A stretch of 64,000 bases of DNA, taken from Glaciecola sp. XM2. Lineage in GTDB: Bacteria > Pseudomonadota > Gammaproteobacteria > Enterobacterales > Alteromonadaceae. Positions 1 through 9,531 of this stretch are shown here, piece by piece. The DNA is taken from the NCBI RefSeq assembly GCF_018595715.1, contig NZ_JAHEOJ010000026.1, forward strand, positions 204,527-268,526, read 5' to 3'. The notes under the pieces are model-generated. The model had not been told where the DNA came from. It saw nothing but the letters and a program-made list of their open reading frames with translations, and did not search any database. The translations under genes and the position numbers were made by a program. Numbering within the stretch: the first letter of the stretch is position 1; each line of letters opens with the position of its first letter.

Positions 1-825
1 CCAAATAGGCTCAATACTTACCGGTAGCTCAAGTCGCCTACCAAGTTCCGTCCAGCGACTAGGTGAGTGGAAATCAGAGCCTGCGCTGCCTAACAAGTCA
101 TGCTCAAGGGCAATTTCAATCATTAACGTTTGCTTGTCTTTCGCTAAGTTAGGATGCTGAACTTCCATCCCCTCGCCGCCAGCAGCGCTAAAATCAGCCG
201 CTAAGCGTCTGAGCCATTTGGTGGTCATATCATAGTGATAAGGATGCGCGATGACGGCCTGCCCACCTGCCTCTTTAATCCACGCAACGGCATCGGCCAT
301 GCCAACCCATTTAGGTGTAACGTATGCCTTTTTTCCCTTACCCAAATACTGCGTAAAGGCCTGCTGATGATGGCTACAAATACGCTTGTTCACGAGCACC
401 TGTGCAAAATGCCCGCGCGAAATGACCCCATCGGCAAGACTTTGCACATCATCTAACGTAACAGCTACACCTGCTTTATTTAGCTTTTCGAGGATGTCGT
501 GAGCGCGTTGCTCCCTAACCTGTTGTTGGGAGGCTAAGCGGTTTAAGAACATCTCGTCATTTTCATTGACGTTTAGTCCCAGTATGTGAATTTCAAAACC
601 ATGCCAACGGGTTGAAATTTCGGTACCGCTGATGATATTCACCACCGGCGCACTTTGCTGACTATAGTCTCTAGCTATCTGAATCGCTGCCACACTGTCG
701 TGATCGGTAATGGCCAGCACATCTACTTGCATCTGTTGAGCCCGCATCACAAGCTGTTGTGGCGATAAACTGCCATCGGAGCAAGTTGTATGAGAATGTA
801 AGTCTATTTTCAAGTCGCAATCCAA
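1..825 (-). CDS. rnm: PHP-domain 3',5'-nucleotide phosphatase / RNase AM (partial, C-terminus off the left edge)
   Basis: The minus-strand frame is open from about position 825 to the window edge, so the C-terminus is missing. Near the start it shows the PHP metal motif DLHSHT followed by TCSDG and later ITDHDS, and further on the downstream motifs AHPYHYD and GSDFHSPS. This is the pattern of YciV/RnmA, a metal-dependent exonuclease that trims RNA 5' ends (including 5S and 23S rRNA) and hydrolyses nucleoside 3',5'-bisphosphates (family knowledge). There is no ATG. TTG codons at 825 and 813 are possible starts, and the DLHSHT motif lies only a few codons after 813. The gene is divergent from the trp leader, the same arrangement as in E. 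coli, which supports the assignment. The exact start is uncertain. Confidence 0.85.
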   Translation of the reverse strand, partial: MDCDLKIDLHSHTTCSDGSLSPQQLVMRAQQMQVDVLAITDHDSVAAIQIARDYSQQSAPVVNIISGTEISTRWHGFEIHILGLNVNENDEMFLNRLASQQQVREQRAHDILEKLNKAGVAVTLDDVQSLADGVISRGHFAQVLVNKRICSHHQQAFTQYLGKGKKAYVTPKWVGMADAVAWIKEAGGQAVIAHPYHYDMTTKWLRRLAADFSAAGGEGMEVQHPNLAKDKQTLMIEIALEHDLLGSAGSDFHSPSRWTELGRRLELPVSIEPIW

Positions 826-946
826 ACCACAGACGTCATATTTACACGCCGGATAAAAGCCTATAATTTGACACAATTATACCCGCAATATATGCGCAAT
901 ACTGCTTTTCTTTGCACGCACAATTGTAAAACTTTTAGATTAGCGG

Positions 947-986
947 TTGACAACAAAGCGCTTTTGTTATCTCCTATGCTCATAAT
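947..986 (+). promoter_or_regulatory. Likely trp operon promoter region with possible operator
   Basis: A perfect -35 hexamer TTGACA sits at 947-952. Possible -10 elements are TATGCT (975-980) and CATAAT (981-986), but their spacing from that -35 is longer than ideal, so the exact promoter is uncertain. An inverted repeat (AACAAA, five bases, TTTGTT; 952-968) lies directly after the -35 and could be a repressor site. It does not match the E. coli TrpR operator. Placement 55-90 bases before the leader peptide fits an attenuated trp operon. Confidence 0.4.
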
Positions 987-1039
987 TTATTGCAAGCGAA
1001 TGCGCGATCGGTGCGACGCTCAGCATACAGGAATCAAAC

Positions 1040-1090
1040 ATGTACACAGTAAACACGCAAAACATTTGGTGGTGGAGCAAGCAACTTTAG
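1040..1090 (+). CDS. trpL: trp operon leader peptide, 16 aa with three consecutive Trp codons
   Basis: This short frame starts at ATG 1040 and stops at TAG 1088-1090. It encodes MYTVNTQNIWWWSKQL, with three tandem TGG codons at residues 10-12. An AGGAATC stretch lies just upstream as the ribosome site. It is followed 30 bases later by a terminator hairpin before trpE. When charged tRNA-Trp is scarce the ribosome should stall on the TGG triplet and favour the antiterminator pairing. The gene is recognised from this architecture and its position between divergent rnm and trpE. Confidence 0.93.
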   Translation: MYTVNTQNIWWWSKQL

Positions 1091-1143
1091 GGCTGCCTGC
1101 ATTTGTGTGCATGTAAACAAGGCCCTAGAACGGGCCTTTTTTA
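1088..1143 (+). terminator. trp attenuator (terminator with competing antiterminator)
   Basis: The terminator stem AAGGCCC (1119-1125) pairs with GGGCCTT (1132-1138) and runs into a T-tract up to 1142. A competing antiterminator is visible: TAGGGC at 1088-1093, which includes the leader stop codon, is a perfect complement of GCCCTA at 1122-1127 and would consume the 5' arm of the terminator. Ribosome stalling on the Trp codons (1067-1075) would leave TAGGGC free. This is the classic attenuation layout, read directly from the sequence. Confidence 0.92.
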
Positions 1144-1188
1144 TTGGCTGAAATAAAACATTATTTTGCGAAGATATATAGGAAAAAC

Positions 1189-2781
1189 ATGAGTTTGTCA
1201 CAACTAGGGACTGCACCAGGCAAGGTGGAGACCATTGAAATTGAAGCACCTTACGTGTCAGATCCTCTTAGCGCGTACAAAGCCATGGCCACGCCCCATT
1301 CTATATTATTAGAGTCGGCGGAAATTGACAGTAAAGACAATCTCAAAAGCCTAATATTAGTGGATGCCGCACTTCGCATAGAGTGTAATGGGCAGGATAT
1401 AATTGTGACAGCTCTTACAGATAATGGTCTGCCGCTCATCGAATTTTTACGTGAAAAACTAAGTGTTTATTTGCGTAAAAATGCCGACGACCACCTTCAT
1501 GTGACTTTCCCTAGTTCAGGGAACGAGTTAGATGAAGACGCTCGTTTAAAACAGCCATCTGTATTTGACGTACTGCGCACGCTACAACAGGACATACAAG
1601 CGCTTAGAGAACATCCACACGCGGTGTTTTTAGGTGGAGTATTTGCCTATGACTTGCTGGCAAGTTTTGAGCAGTTACCTGATGTACCCAAAGGCGCTAA
1701 CCATTGCCCCGACTACGTGTTTTACCTAGCGGAAAGCCTGATATTAATCGATCATCAACATCAAAGTACTCAAATCCTTGGCAGTGTATTTAGCTCTCAC
1801 AATGTAGCCCATCAATACTTTGAAAAACAACAGCGCTTAGAGCAAATTAAGCGCCAGCTCAGCGATTTGCATCGCGTCACCTTTCCCAAAGCACACCAAG
1901 CAAGCTTAAGTGAACTTAAGGTCGATAAAGACGATGAGCACTACTGCAAAGACGTGTTGGCATTACAAGAGCACATTCTTGACGGTGATATCTTTCAAGT
2001 AGTGCCCTCGCGCAGCTTTTCTTTGCCGTGCGCCGATCCATTGCTAGCATATAAACGCCTCAAGCAAACCAATCCGTCGCCTTATATGTTTTATCTGCAA
2101 GATAATACTTTTGCGATATTTGGCGCATCACCTGAATCTGCATTGAAGTACGAGCAGCATTCTAATCAGGTAGAAATTTACCCTATCGCGGGCACTCGCC
2201 CTCGCGGAAAGCGCGCCGATGGTAGCATCGATTTAGATCTCGATAGCCGCCTAGAACTAAATTTACAGCAAGACGAAAAAGAAAAATCAGAACATATCAT
2301 GCTAGTGGATTTAGCCCGAAATGATGTCGCAAAGGTATGTGAACCGGGCACTCGCTTTGTTAAAGACCTGCTCAAAGTTGACCGCTATTCGCATGTGATG
2401 CACTTAGTTTCGCGCGTGGTCGGCCAGCTCAGAAAAGACCTCGATGCACTCCATGCCTATCAAGCTTGTATGAACATGGGCACACTAGTCGGTGCGCCAA
2501 AGATAAGTGCTGCCACACTCATAAGAGAAACCGAAAAATGCACTCGGGGAAGTTATGGCGGTGCAGTGGGCTACTTAAACGGTAATGGCGACTTTGATAC
2601 CTGCATCGTGATCCGAAGTGCCTTTGTAAGCAATGATGTTGCCTATATTCAAGCCGGTGCAGGCGTGGTGAAAGACTCTAAACCTCAATCGGAAGCCGAT
2701 GAAACGCGCGCTAAAGCGCAGGCGGTTATTCAAGCGATCATCACTGCTAACACGGCCGCTGAAGGGGGCGACAATGCATAA
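1189..2781 (+). CDS. trpE: Anthranilate synthase component I
   Basis: The product is about 530 aa and catalyses chorismate plus ammonia to anthranilate, the first step of tryptophan synthesis, with TrpG supplying ammonia from glutamine. Near the N-terminus the LLES motif of the tryptophan feedback site is present (HSILLESAEI). The C-terminal chorismate-binding domain shows GASPESALK, PIAGTRPRG, LVDLARND and GTLVGAPK. The ATG at 1189 has an AGGA five bases upstream and is preferred over an in-frame TTG at 1144 that would fall in the attenuator T-tract region. The stop overlaps the start of trpG, suggesting translational coupling. Confidence 0.96.
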   Translation: MSLSQLGTAPGKVETIEIEAPYVSDPLSAYKAMATPHSILLESAEIDSKDNLKSLILVDAALRIECNGQDIIVTALTDNGLPLIEFLREKLSVYLRKNADDHLHVTFPSSGNELDEDARLKQPSVFDVLRTLQQDIQALREHPHAVFLGGVFAYDLLASFEQLPDVPKGANHCPDYVFYLAESLILIDHQHQSTQILGSVFSSHNVAHQYFEKQQRLEQIKRQLSDLHRVTFPKAHQASLSELKVDKDDEHYCKDVLALQEHILDGDIFQVVPSRSFSLPCADPLLAYKRLKQTNPSPYMFYLQDNTFAIFGASPESALKYEQHSNQVEIYPIAGTRPRGKRADGSIDLDLDSRLELNLQQDEKEKSEHIMLVDLARNDVAKVCEPGTRFVKDLLKVDRYSHVMHLVSRVVGQLRKDLDALHAYQACMNMGTLVGAPKISAATLIRETEKCTRGSYGGAVGYLNGNGDFDTCIVIRSAFVSNDVAYIQAGAGVVKDSKPQSEADETRAKAQAVIQAIITANTAAEGGDNA

Positions 2782-3409
2782 CATGAAAGATCTCAAAGTC
2801 GTTTTAATTGATAACCACGACAGCTTTACCTACAACCTAGTGGATGAACTGCGGGTGATGGGCGTTCATTTAAAAGTGTTCAGAAATACCGTGCCTGTTG
2901 AACACATTATGTCGCAGTTAAGTGAATATGCGCAGCAAGGCCAATGCCTATTGATGCTCTCACCTGGACCGGGGGCGCCTAAAGATGCTGGCAACATGCC
3001 AACGCTCATTCAGGCGGTAAAAGGTCGCTACCCTGTATTGGGAATATGTTTGGGTCATCAAGCGATTGTCGAGGCCTATGGCGGTGAAGTGGGACGAGCC
3101 GAAGATGTTATGCACGGCAAAGCGTCGTTGATGACACACGCACATGAAGGTATTTTTAAAGCGCTCCCTAACCCGCTTTCTATCGCTCGCTATCACTCTT
3201 TAGTTGCCACGCGCGTACCAAATTCTTTGCAAGTGATTGCGACGATAGGTGACCTCCCTATGGCGATAATTCATGATACTGATAATATGCTCGGCTTTCA
3301 ATTTCACCCCGAGTCGGTGCTATCAAGTGAAGGCAGTTTATTGTTACAACAAGCTATGCAGTTTCTGGTCGCAAGTCAGCCATCGTTAAACCACAAGGAA
3401 GCACAATGA
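2774..3409 (+). CDS. trpG: Anthranilate synthase component II (glutamine amidotransferase)
   Basis: This 211-aa class I glutamine amidotransferase delivers ammonia to TrpE. Visible motifs are the N-terminal LIDNHDSFTYN, the nucleophile elbow GICLGHQ with the catalytic Cys, and the C-terminal FHPES with catalytic His and Glu. The start is ATG 2774, overlapping the trpE stop by eight bases and preceded by a GGGGG ribosome site. An in-frame upstream extension inside trpE is not needed. It is a separate gene, not fused to trpD as in E. coli. It ends in an ATGA overlap with trpD at 3406. Confidence 0.95.
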   Translation: MHNMKDLKVVLIDNHDSFTYNLVDELRVMGVHLKVFRNTVPVEHIMSQLSEYAQQGQCLLMLSPGPGAPKDAGNMPTLIQAVKGRYPVLGICLGHQAIVEAYGGEVGRAEDVMHGKASLMTHAHEGIFKALPNPLSIARYHSLVATRVPNSLQVIATIGDLPMAIIHDTDNMLGFQFHPESVLSSEGSLLLQQAMQFLVASQPSLNHKEAQ

Positions 3410-4431
3410 CACAACGCGCTTTAGATGCCCTAACCTCATTATATGACCGTGATGATTTATCTTTTGCTCAGGCTGAGTCTGTCTTTGATGATGTGATGAA
3501 AGGCGAGCTTGACGACATTACCTTAAGTGCACTGTTAATCGCACTTAAGATGAAAGGTGAGCACACCAACGAGATTGCCGGCGCAGCCTCAGCGATGATT
3601 AAAAACGCCAGACCCTTCCCTCAAACCGATTATCCTTATAGCGATATCGTTGGTACCGGTGGCGATGGCCACAACACCATCAACGTATCAAGCGCAGCGG
3701 CGATTGTTGCTGCATCGTGCGGGATTAAAGTGGCTAAGCACGGCAACAGAAGTGTGTCGAGCAAATCTGGCTCTTCCGACCTTTTTGCAGGTTTTGGTAT
3801 GAACCTGATGATGTCACCTGAGGCTGCCAAGCGCTGCTTAGAACAAGCAAATATCTGTTTTTTGGCAGCGCCTAATTATCATGCCGGTGTAGGTCATGCT
3901 ATGGCCGTGCGCACTACCCTAAAAACACGTACTTTGTTTAATATCTTAGGACCATTAGCGAATCCTTCGAAACCGAGTCATGGGGTTTATGGCGTATATA
4001 CCCCTGCGCTACTTGATGTGTATGCACAGGTATTGGTCACCCTTGGGCATGAAAATGCACTCGTGGTGCACGGTGCTGGCCTTGATGAAATAGGGTTACA
4101 TGGCACAACGCAAGCCCGTCATATTCACCAAGGCAATATCAGCTCTATTGAAATCACGCCTGAATGCTTTGGCGCGAAAAATGCCCCGATTACCGCAATT
4201 GAAGGCGGGGAACCAGAGCATAACGTGGCATTGATTAGCGACGTGCTCAGCGGAAAAGGCAATGTTGACCATCAACATGCCATTGCGTTAAATGCAGCCG
4301 CATTACTTTGGGTGAATGCGCCTCAGCGCGCCAAGCAAGATTGCTTTGCGCAAGTTATGGATACACTTTTAAGCGGCGCACCGTTACGCACGATTGAAGC
4401 GGCCGCTCAACTTAGTCAGCAAGAGGTATAA
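3406..4431 (+). CDS. trpD: Anthranilate phosphoribosyltransferase
   Basis: The 341-aa enzyme transfers phosphoribose from PRPP to anthranilate. Signature segments are DIVGTGGDGHNTINVSSAAA (PRPP binding), KHGNRSVSSKSGSSD, and RTLFNILGPLANP. The length is normal for stand-alone TrpD. It overlaps trpG by four bases (ATGA) and is followed after one base by the GTG start of trpCF, so these genes are almost certainly co-translated from one mRNA. Confidence 0.96.
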   Translation: MTQRALDALTSLYDRDDLSFAQAESVFDDVMKGELDDITLSALLIALKMKGEHTNEIAGAASAMIKNARPFPQTDYPYSDIVGTGGDGHNTINVSSAAAIVAASCGIKVAKHGNRSVSSKSGSSDLFAGFGMNLMMSPEAAKRCLEQANICFLAAPNYHAGVGHAMAVRTTLKTRTLFNILGPLANPSKPSHGVYGVYTPALLDVYAQVLVTLGHENALVVHGAGLDEIGLHGTTQARHIHQGNISSIEITPECFGAKNAPITAIEGGEPEHNVALISDVLSGKGNVDHQHAIALNAAALLWVNAPQRAKQDCFAQVMDTLLSGAPLRTIEAAAQLSQQEV

Positions 4432-4432
4432 C

Positions 4433-5848
4433 GTGGCAGATGTACTAGCCAAAATAGTGGCCGACAAACGAATAGAAATTGCGCAGCGCGAACATGACTT
4501 TCCCTTGAGTGAGTTTATTGACCAACTAAAGCCTAGCGAAAAATCGTTTATTGCGGCCGTAAGTAAACCTACTGCAGGATTTATCTTCGAATGCAAAAAG
4601 GCTTCTCCGTCTAAGGGTTTGATCAGAGAAAACTTTGATTTAGATGAGATTGTATCGGCATACGAACGCGAAGCGGCCTGTTTTTCAGTGCTGACCGATG
4701 AAAAGTACTTTCAAGGGCGCTTTGAATATTTGCAATATGTTACCTCGCGTGTGTCGCAACCGGTGCTCAACAAGGACTTTTTTGTGGTGCCCTACCAAGT
4801 GTATCTTGCACGTTATTATAATGCAGATGCGGTGTTATTAATGCTCTCAGTACTCGATGATAACGAATATACCGCGCTGTCTGAACTGACTTACTCCCTT
4901 GGCATGGAAGTGTTAACCGAAGTGAGTAACGAACAAGAGACTCATCGCGCACTTGCCTTGGGCGCTAAAATCATTGGTATTAACAATCGTGACTTGCGAG
5001 ACCTGTCTACCGATTTGGCCACCACGGAACGTCTTGTACCGTTGATTCGCAATAGCGATTTTGACGGTGTGATCATCTCCGAATCAGGCATCTATACCCA
5101 CCAAGATTTACTGCGTTTGAACCATCTTGTAGACGGTTACCTGGTCGGCAGTTCTTTGATGGCGCAAGACAACTTAACTCAGGCAGTTTCTCAATTAGCA
5201 TACGGTCAGGTGAAAATATGCGGCATTACCCGCACAGACCACGCTCAGGCTATTGCCAACACGCCTGCAAGTTACATGGGTTTAATTTTTGCACCTAATT
5301 CGCCGCGCTTCGTATCTCTTGAGCAGGCGTTGAGTATTACGCAAAGTGTGAGCTTTGATTATGTTGGCGTATTTGTTGATGCACCACTGGAACAAGTCGT
5401 CGATTATGTCGCAAAACTCGGTTTAAGCGCCGTGCAATTACACGGGAATGAAAGCGGTGAATACATCAGCGCGCTTCGCCTAGCGCTGCCAAATACATGC
5501 GACATTTGGCAAGTCATTAGCGTCACCGAAGGGCAAAGCGCCGGCCAAACGCAGGAGCGCATTGAACAATGTGAAGCAATAAACGGAAGCGACATTGCGC
5601 TTTACTTACTCGATTGCAAAGTAGGTAAGGTTTCAGGGGGCACCGGACAAGCCTTCGACTGGGGCATTATTGATAGTTTAAAAGACACAAACAAAGTCAT
5701 TATCGCAGGCGGCATTACCCCACAAAACGCAAAACAAGCGATGTTAACAAACAGCTTCGGCATTGATGTGAATAGTGGTGTAGAATCAGCGCCGGGTGAG
5801 AAAGAATTAGCAAAAATACATACGATGTTTTCATCGTTACGCATTTAA
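4433..5848 (+). CDS. trpCF: Bifunctional indole-3-glycerol-phosphate synthase / phosphoribosylanthranilate isomerase
   Basis: The 471-aa fusion carries two (beta/alpha)8 barrels. The N-terminal TrpC barrel, roughly residues 1-255, shows [37 protein letters not shown] and SESGI. The C-terminal TrpF barrel starts near residue 260 with VKICGITR and contains VGVFVD, VQLHGNE, LLDCKVG and GIDVNSGVE. It catalyses the isomerisation and indole ring closure steps. The GTG start at 4433 has AAGAGGT in front and matches the family N-terminus; a longer in-frame start inside trpD is unlikely. The C-F fusion is typical of gammaproteobacteria. Confidence 0.95.
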   Translation: MADVLAKIVADKRIEIAQREHDFPLSEFIDQLKPSEKSFIAAVSKPTAGFIFECKKASPSKGLIRENFDLDEIVSAYEREAACFSVLTDEKYFQGRFEYLQYVTSRVSQPVLNKDFFVVPYQVYLARYYNADAVLLMLSVLDDNEYTALSELTYSLGMEVLTEVSNEQETHRALALGAKIIGINNRDLRDLSTDLATTERLVPLIRNSDFDGVIISESGIYTHQDLLRLNHLVDGYLVGSSLMAQDNLTQAVSQLAYGQVKICGITRTDHAQAIANTPASYMGLIFAPNSPRFVSLEQALSITQSVSFDYVGVFVDAPLEQVVDYVAKLGLSAVQLHGNESGEYISALRLALPNTCDIWQVISVTEGQSAGQTQERIEQCEAINGSDIALYLLDCKVGKVSGGTGQAFDWGIIDSLKDTNKVIIAGGITPQNAKQAMLTNSFGIDVNSGVESAPGEKELAKIHTMFSSLRI

Positions 5849-5861
5849 AAGGAATACCCTT

Positions 5862-7043
5862 ATGAATAAATTAGAGACAAAATTTGGTGACTTTGGCGGC
5901 ATGTACGTGCCAGAGTTATTGATTCCTGCGCTTGACCAATTAGAGCAAGCATTTTTAGATGCGAAAGACGATCCTGAGTTTCAAAAAGAATTTATGTCTT
6001 TGCTGAAAGACTATGCAGGTCGCCCAACCGCTATGACGCTCTCGCGTAACCTATGCAGCAATCCAAACGTGAAGCTGTATTTAAAGCGCGAAGACTTGCT
6101 GCACGGCGGTGCGCATAAAACCAATCAAGTATTAGGGCAGGCCCTGCTTACAAAACGCATGGGTAAAAAAGAAGTGATTGCCGAAACGGGCGCCGGACAA
6201 CATGGTGTTGCTACCGCTCTCGCTTGCGCACTACTTGGCCTTAAAGCCCGCATTTACATGGGTGCAAAAGATGTTGAGCGTCAAGCACCTAACGTATTTA
6301 GAATGCGGTTGATGGGCGCAGAGGTGATACCCGTTGATTCTGGCTCAGGTACCTTGAAAGATGCAGTGAATGAGGCCATGCGCGATTGGTCAGCGACTTA
6401 TGATAAAGCCCACTACCTATTAGGCACCGCTGCAGGTCCCCATCCCTTCCCCACTATTGTGCGCGAATACCACCGCATGATTGGTGAAGAAACCCGTGCA
6501 CAAATCCTTGAAAAAGAGGGTCGCTTGCCCGATGCACTCGTGGCCTGCGTTGGCGGTGGCTCAAATGCCATTGGCATGTTCGCAGACTTTATTGACGAAC
6601 CGTCTGTTCGCCTTGTGGGCGTTGAGCCGGCAGGTAAAGGTGTGCACACTAAAGAGCATGGCGCGACCATATGCACCGGAACTAAGGGCATTTTGCACGG
6701 TGCTTTTACCTTTATTATGCAAGATCACGACGGCCAAATTGAAGAGTCTTACTCCGTCAGTGCTGGCTTAGACTACCCAGCGGTTGGACCTCAGCACGCT
6801 TATTTATCAGATATTGGTCGCGCTGAATATGTTGCGGTTACCGATACGGAAGCGCTTAACGCCTTTCAGTTGCTCGCTAAAAAAGAAGGGATTATTCCGG
6901 CACTTGAGTCGTCTCACGCACTTGCGCACGCACTTAACATGGCGGAAGAAGCAGAAGATGGCACGATTATCGTCGTCAATTTATCAGGCCGAGGCGATAA
7001 AGATCTCGCACACGTAACCAATATTCTAGGAGACAAGCTGTAA
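5862..7043 (+). CDS. trpB: Tryptophan synthase beta chain
   Basis: The 393-aa PLP enzyme condenses indole with serine. The PLP lysine is visible in [13 protein letters not shown]. The phosphate-binding loop GGGSNAIG and the segments [11 protein letters not shown] and GPQHAYL match TrpB. Its stop TAA overlaps the ATG of trpA by one base, giving tight coupling of the two subunits of the alpha2beta2 complex. An AAGGA-type ribosome site precedes the ATG at 5862. Confidence 0.97.
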   Translation: MNKLETKFGDFGGMYVPELLIPALDQLEQAFLDAKDDPEFQKEFMSLLKDYAGRPTAMTLSRNLCSNPNVKLYLKREDLLHGGAHKTNQVLGQALLTKRMGKKEVIAETGAGQHGVATALACALLGLKARIYMGAKDVERQAPNVFRMRLMGAEVIPVDSGSGTLKDAVNEAMRDWSATYDKAHYLLGTAAGPHPFPTIVREYHRMIGEETRAQILEKEGRLPDALVACVGGGSNAIGMFADFIDEPSVRLVGVEPAGKGVHTKEHGATICTGTKGILHGAFTFIMQDHDGQIEESYSVSAGLDYPAVGPQHAYLSDIGRAEYVAVTDTEALNAFQLLAKKEGIIPALESSHALAHALNMAEEAEDGTIIVVNLSGRGDKDLAHVTNILGDKL

Positions 7044-7873
7044 TGGCAAAGACACGTTTTATGGGCACAGGCCGTTACCATGCAATGTTTGAGCAACTCG
7101 ATGCTAAAAACGAAGGCGCCTTTGTTCCTTTTGTGATGCTCGGAGACCCTGATGCAGTTACCTCACTGGCGATTATTGAAGCGCTAGTAAAAGGCGGCGC
7201 AGATGCTCTTGAGTTAGGCATTCCTTACTCTGATCCTATTGCCGATGGCCCAACCATTCAAAAAGCCAGCATTCGTGCGCTCAACAGCAAAATACGTCCA
7301 GACGATTGCTTTGATATCATTGCCAAAGTTCGTGCGCAGTTCCCAAATATTCCTATAGGCCTATTGCTATACAGCAACTTAGTGCTGGCAAAAGGTATTG
7401 AGAATTTTTATCAACAGGCATCAGCCGCTGGCGTTGATTCAATCTTGATTGCCGACGTACCTTTAAGAGAAGCAGACAGATTCATTGCCATCGCAGAAAC
7501 GAACAACGTTCAGCAAATCCTAATTGCTCCACCAAACGGCAGTGATGAGACATTGTCTGCCATTGGCGATAAGTCATCAGGCTACACTTATTTGCTCGGC
7601 AGAGCGGGTGTAACGGGTGCTGAAACCGCAGCTGACATTCCAGCGCAAGCGCTGATTGAAAAGTTACAGCAGTATGAAGTGGCGCCACCGCTTTTAGGCT
7701 TTGGCATTTCTAATCCTGAGCAAGTGGCAAGTGCGATACAAGGAGGCGCTGCAGGTGCAATTTCTGGATCGGCGACTGTCAATATCATTGAAAAATTCCT
7801 TGATGAGCCAAGTGTTATGCTAAGTGAGCTTAAGAACTTTGTGCAATCAATGAAGGCCGCCACAGCTAAATAG
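7043..7873 (+). CDS. trpA: Tryptophan synthase alpha chain
   Basis: The 276-aa TIM-barrel subunit cleaves indole-3-glycerol phosphate and channels indole to TrpB. Motifs include [28 protein letters not shown] with the catalytic acids, the [12 protein letters not shown] loop and GFGISNPEQ. It starts at the overlapping TAATG junction. The N-terminus is about 12 residues longer than that of E. coli TrpA, and an internal ATG at 7061 is an alternative start. Confidence 0.96.
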   Translation: MAKTRFMGTGRYHAMFEQLDAKNEGAFVPFVMLGDPDAVTSLAIIEALVKGGADALELGIPYSDPIADGPTIQKASIRALNSKIRPDDCFDIIAKVRAQFPNIPIGLLLYSNLVLAKGIENFYQQASAAGVDSILIADVPLREADRFIAIAETNNVQQILIAPPNGSDETLSAIGDKSSGYTYLLGRAGVTGAETAADIPAQALIEKLQQYEVAPPLLGFGISNPEQVASAIQGGAAGAISGSATVNIIEKFLDEPSVMLSELKNFVQSMKAATAK

Positions 7874-7882
7874 GAAGAGCAA

Positions 7883-8182
7883 ATGTACTATATGATTTGC
7901 GCGCAAGATAAGCCCGGCACCTTGGATAAAAGGTTGGCTGCCCGACCTGAGCACTTAGCACGGCTAAACGTGCTCAAGGACCAAGGTCGTTTATTGCTGG
8001 CAGGCCCTAATCCAGCCATCGATACACTGGATCCGGGCCCGGCTGGCTTCACAGGGTCTTTGATTGTGGCGGAATTTGAATCACTCGAAGCTGCCCAAGT
8101 GTGGGCCGATGCAGACCCATATAACGCGGTCGATGTTTATGAAAGTGTGATGGTTAAACCGTTTAAAAAGGTCTTGCCGTAA
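7883..8182 (+). CDS. YciI-family protein
   Basis: The 99-aa protein has the ferredoxin-like YciI fold pattern: [18 protein letters not shown] at the N-terminus, RPEHLARLN with the conserved His, and GSLIVAEF followed by WADADPY. The family is small and cytosolic, and its reaction is mostly unknown. Some members resemble muconolactone isomerase or are fused to other enzymes. It lies nine bases after trpA and has its own AGGAAGAG ribosome site, so it is probably the last gene of the trp operon. In E. coli yciI also lies near the trp region. Confidence 0.85.
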   Translation: MYYMICAQDKPGTLDKRLAARPEHLARLNVLKDQGRLLLAGPNPAIDTLDPGPAGFTGSLIVAEFESLEAAQVWADADPYNAVDVYESVMVKPFKKVLP

Positions 8183-8435
8183 ATCTAATTACGGAGAAAC
8201 GTCATTACCGTGAAACCGGAAATCTCGCAAAAAGCACTCCTAGCTTGCCACAACTCTCGCTTTCAAGGTTCCCATTTTCTTCGTAATGACGTTTTGTTGT
8301 AAGCTCAGGTGTGTAATACACCAAAACCTGCACAAAGGCAGCTGGAACGCAGAATAGCAACTAGCGTCTATCCGTCTTATACTCAAACACCGATATATAG
8401 CTTCTTCCGGTTTATTAATTTTTAAGGTATTTACC

Positions 8436-9425
8436 ATGTTCAAAACCTTACACCTCCTCTCGCTTTATACTCTTTGTATCGCTTTTCTTGTAGGGCTTAG
8501 CTTAAGCGCATTTGCTAAAAGCCCCGGATTTGAGCCTGAAAAAGAAGTTTTGGTGCCGGTTGAAGGCGGTAAGGTTTATGTCAGGGTCGATGGCGAGAAA
8601 CAGACGCACCGTGCCCCGGTAATTTTTATTCACGGCGGTCCTGGTGGCACTCACAATGGTTTTATAGGCATGACTGATTTGGCCGACGAACGCATGGTGA
8701 TTATGTATGACCAGCTCGACAGTGGTAAATCTGAACAACCAAACAATCCTAAAAACTGGCGGGTTGCGCGCTTTGTTGAGTCGTTGGAAACCATCCGTAA
8801 GCATTTAGGGGTTGAGCAATGGCATCTGGTTGGGCAGAGTTGGGGCGCAGCTCTTGCATTAGAATACTCAGCAAAATATCCGCAACACACAATGTCGACT
8901 GTACTGGGCGGCACCTTTATTTCCACACCACATTGGATCATGGATGCCAACCTGCTGGTAAAAGCTGCACCACAAGAAGTACAAGAAACCCTTCGACAGT
9001 GCGAATCATCGCAGCCTCCACAAGCGGCTCAATGCTACGCAGCATATACAAAATTGTATTCACCTTACTACACCCCGAATAAAATCAGTAACGAGATAGC
9101 AGCTTACCAGGATAGCGTTGGAGGCAATGGCTTCAATCCCTTAATTTACAATGCCATGTGGGGGCCAAGTGAGTTTTCGTCTACTGGCGTACTAAAACAC
9201 TATGATGCGACCCATTTGTTGGCCGAGTTAGACCCGCTTAAAACGCTGTTTATGATCGGGCAATACGACTCAGCACGCATCGACACGGTTCAGAACTATG
9301 TGGCGCTAACGCCCGGTGCAGAGTTAGCCGTTGTACCAGGTGGTGCACATGGTTTTTACGATGACAGACCGCTGGTAACACTAGCGTTGTTGCGCAGTTG
9401 GTTGAGACGAAAGGATGCTCAATAA
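8436..9425 (+). CDS. Exported alpha/beta hydrolase, proline-iminopeptidase-like
   Basis: The 329-aa protein has a signal peptide (about residues 1-27, ending ALSAFA-like), so it is probably periplasmic or secreted. The oxyanion motif HGGPGG is at residues 66-71 and the nucleophile elbow GQSWGA at 133-138, with Ser135. The acid and histidine are plausibly in GQYDSARI and GGAHGFYDD near the C-terminus. This combination resembles peptidase family S33 (prolyl aminopeptidase and relatives). The substrate cannot be deduced. It stands alone between the trp operon and a convergent cyclase gene. Confidence 0.8.
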   Translation: MFKTLHLLSLYTLCIAFLVGLSLSAFAKSPGFEPEKEVLVPVEGGKVYVRVDGEKQTHRAPVIFIHGGPGGTHNGFIGMTDLADERMVIMYDQLDSGKSEQPNNPKNWRVARFVESLETIRKHLGVEQWHLVGQSWGAALALEYSAKYPQHTMSTVLGGTFISTPHWIMDANLLVKAAPQEVQETLRQCESSQPPQAAQCYAAYTKLYSPYYTPNKISNEIAAYQDSVGGNGFNPLIYNAMWGPSEFSSTGVLKHYDATHLLAELDPLKTLFMIGQYDSARIDTVQNYVALTPGAELAVVPGGAHGFYDDRPLVTLALLRSWLRRKDAQ

Positions 9426-9435
9426 TATATAATTA

Positions 9436-9471
9436 AGGTCGTCATAGGCTATATTTAGCCTGTGGCGACCT
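9436..9471. terminator. Long hairpin between convergent genes (possible bidirectional terminator)
   Basis: AGGTCG at 9436-9441 pairs with CGACCT at 9466-9471, and the inner AGGCTA/TAGCCT also pairs, giving an imperfect stem of about 15 bp. It lies between the ends of the convergent hydrolase and cyclase genes. T-tracts are weak on both sides, so its efficiency is uncertain. Confidence 0.5.
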
Positions 9472-9531
9472 ATAGAATTAAGTCGAAACCTACTGATTCA
9501 AAGAGTCAGTTCAGATGTACACAGCTACAAC

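Noticed and set aside
1144..1188. TTG at 1144 as trpE start
   Set aside because: It lies just at the end of the attenuator T-tract and gives an N-terminal extension without family match; ATG 1189 has a proper ribosome site.
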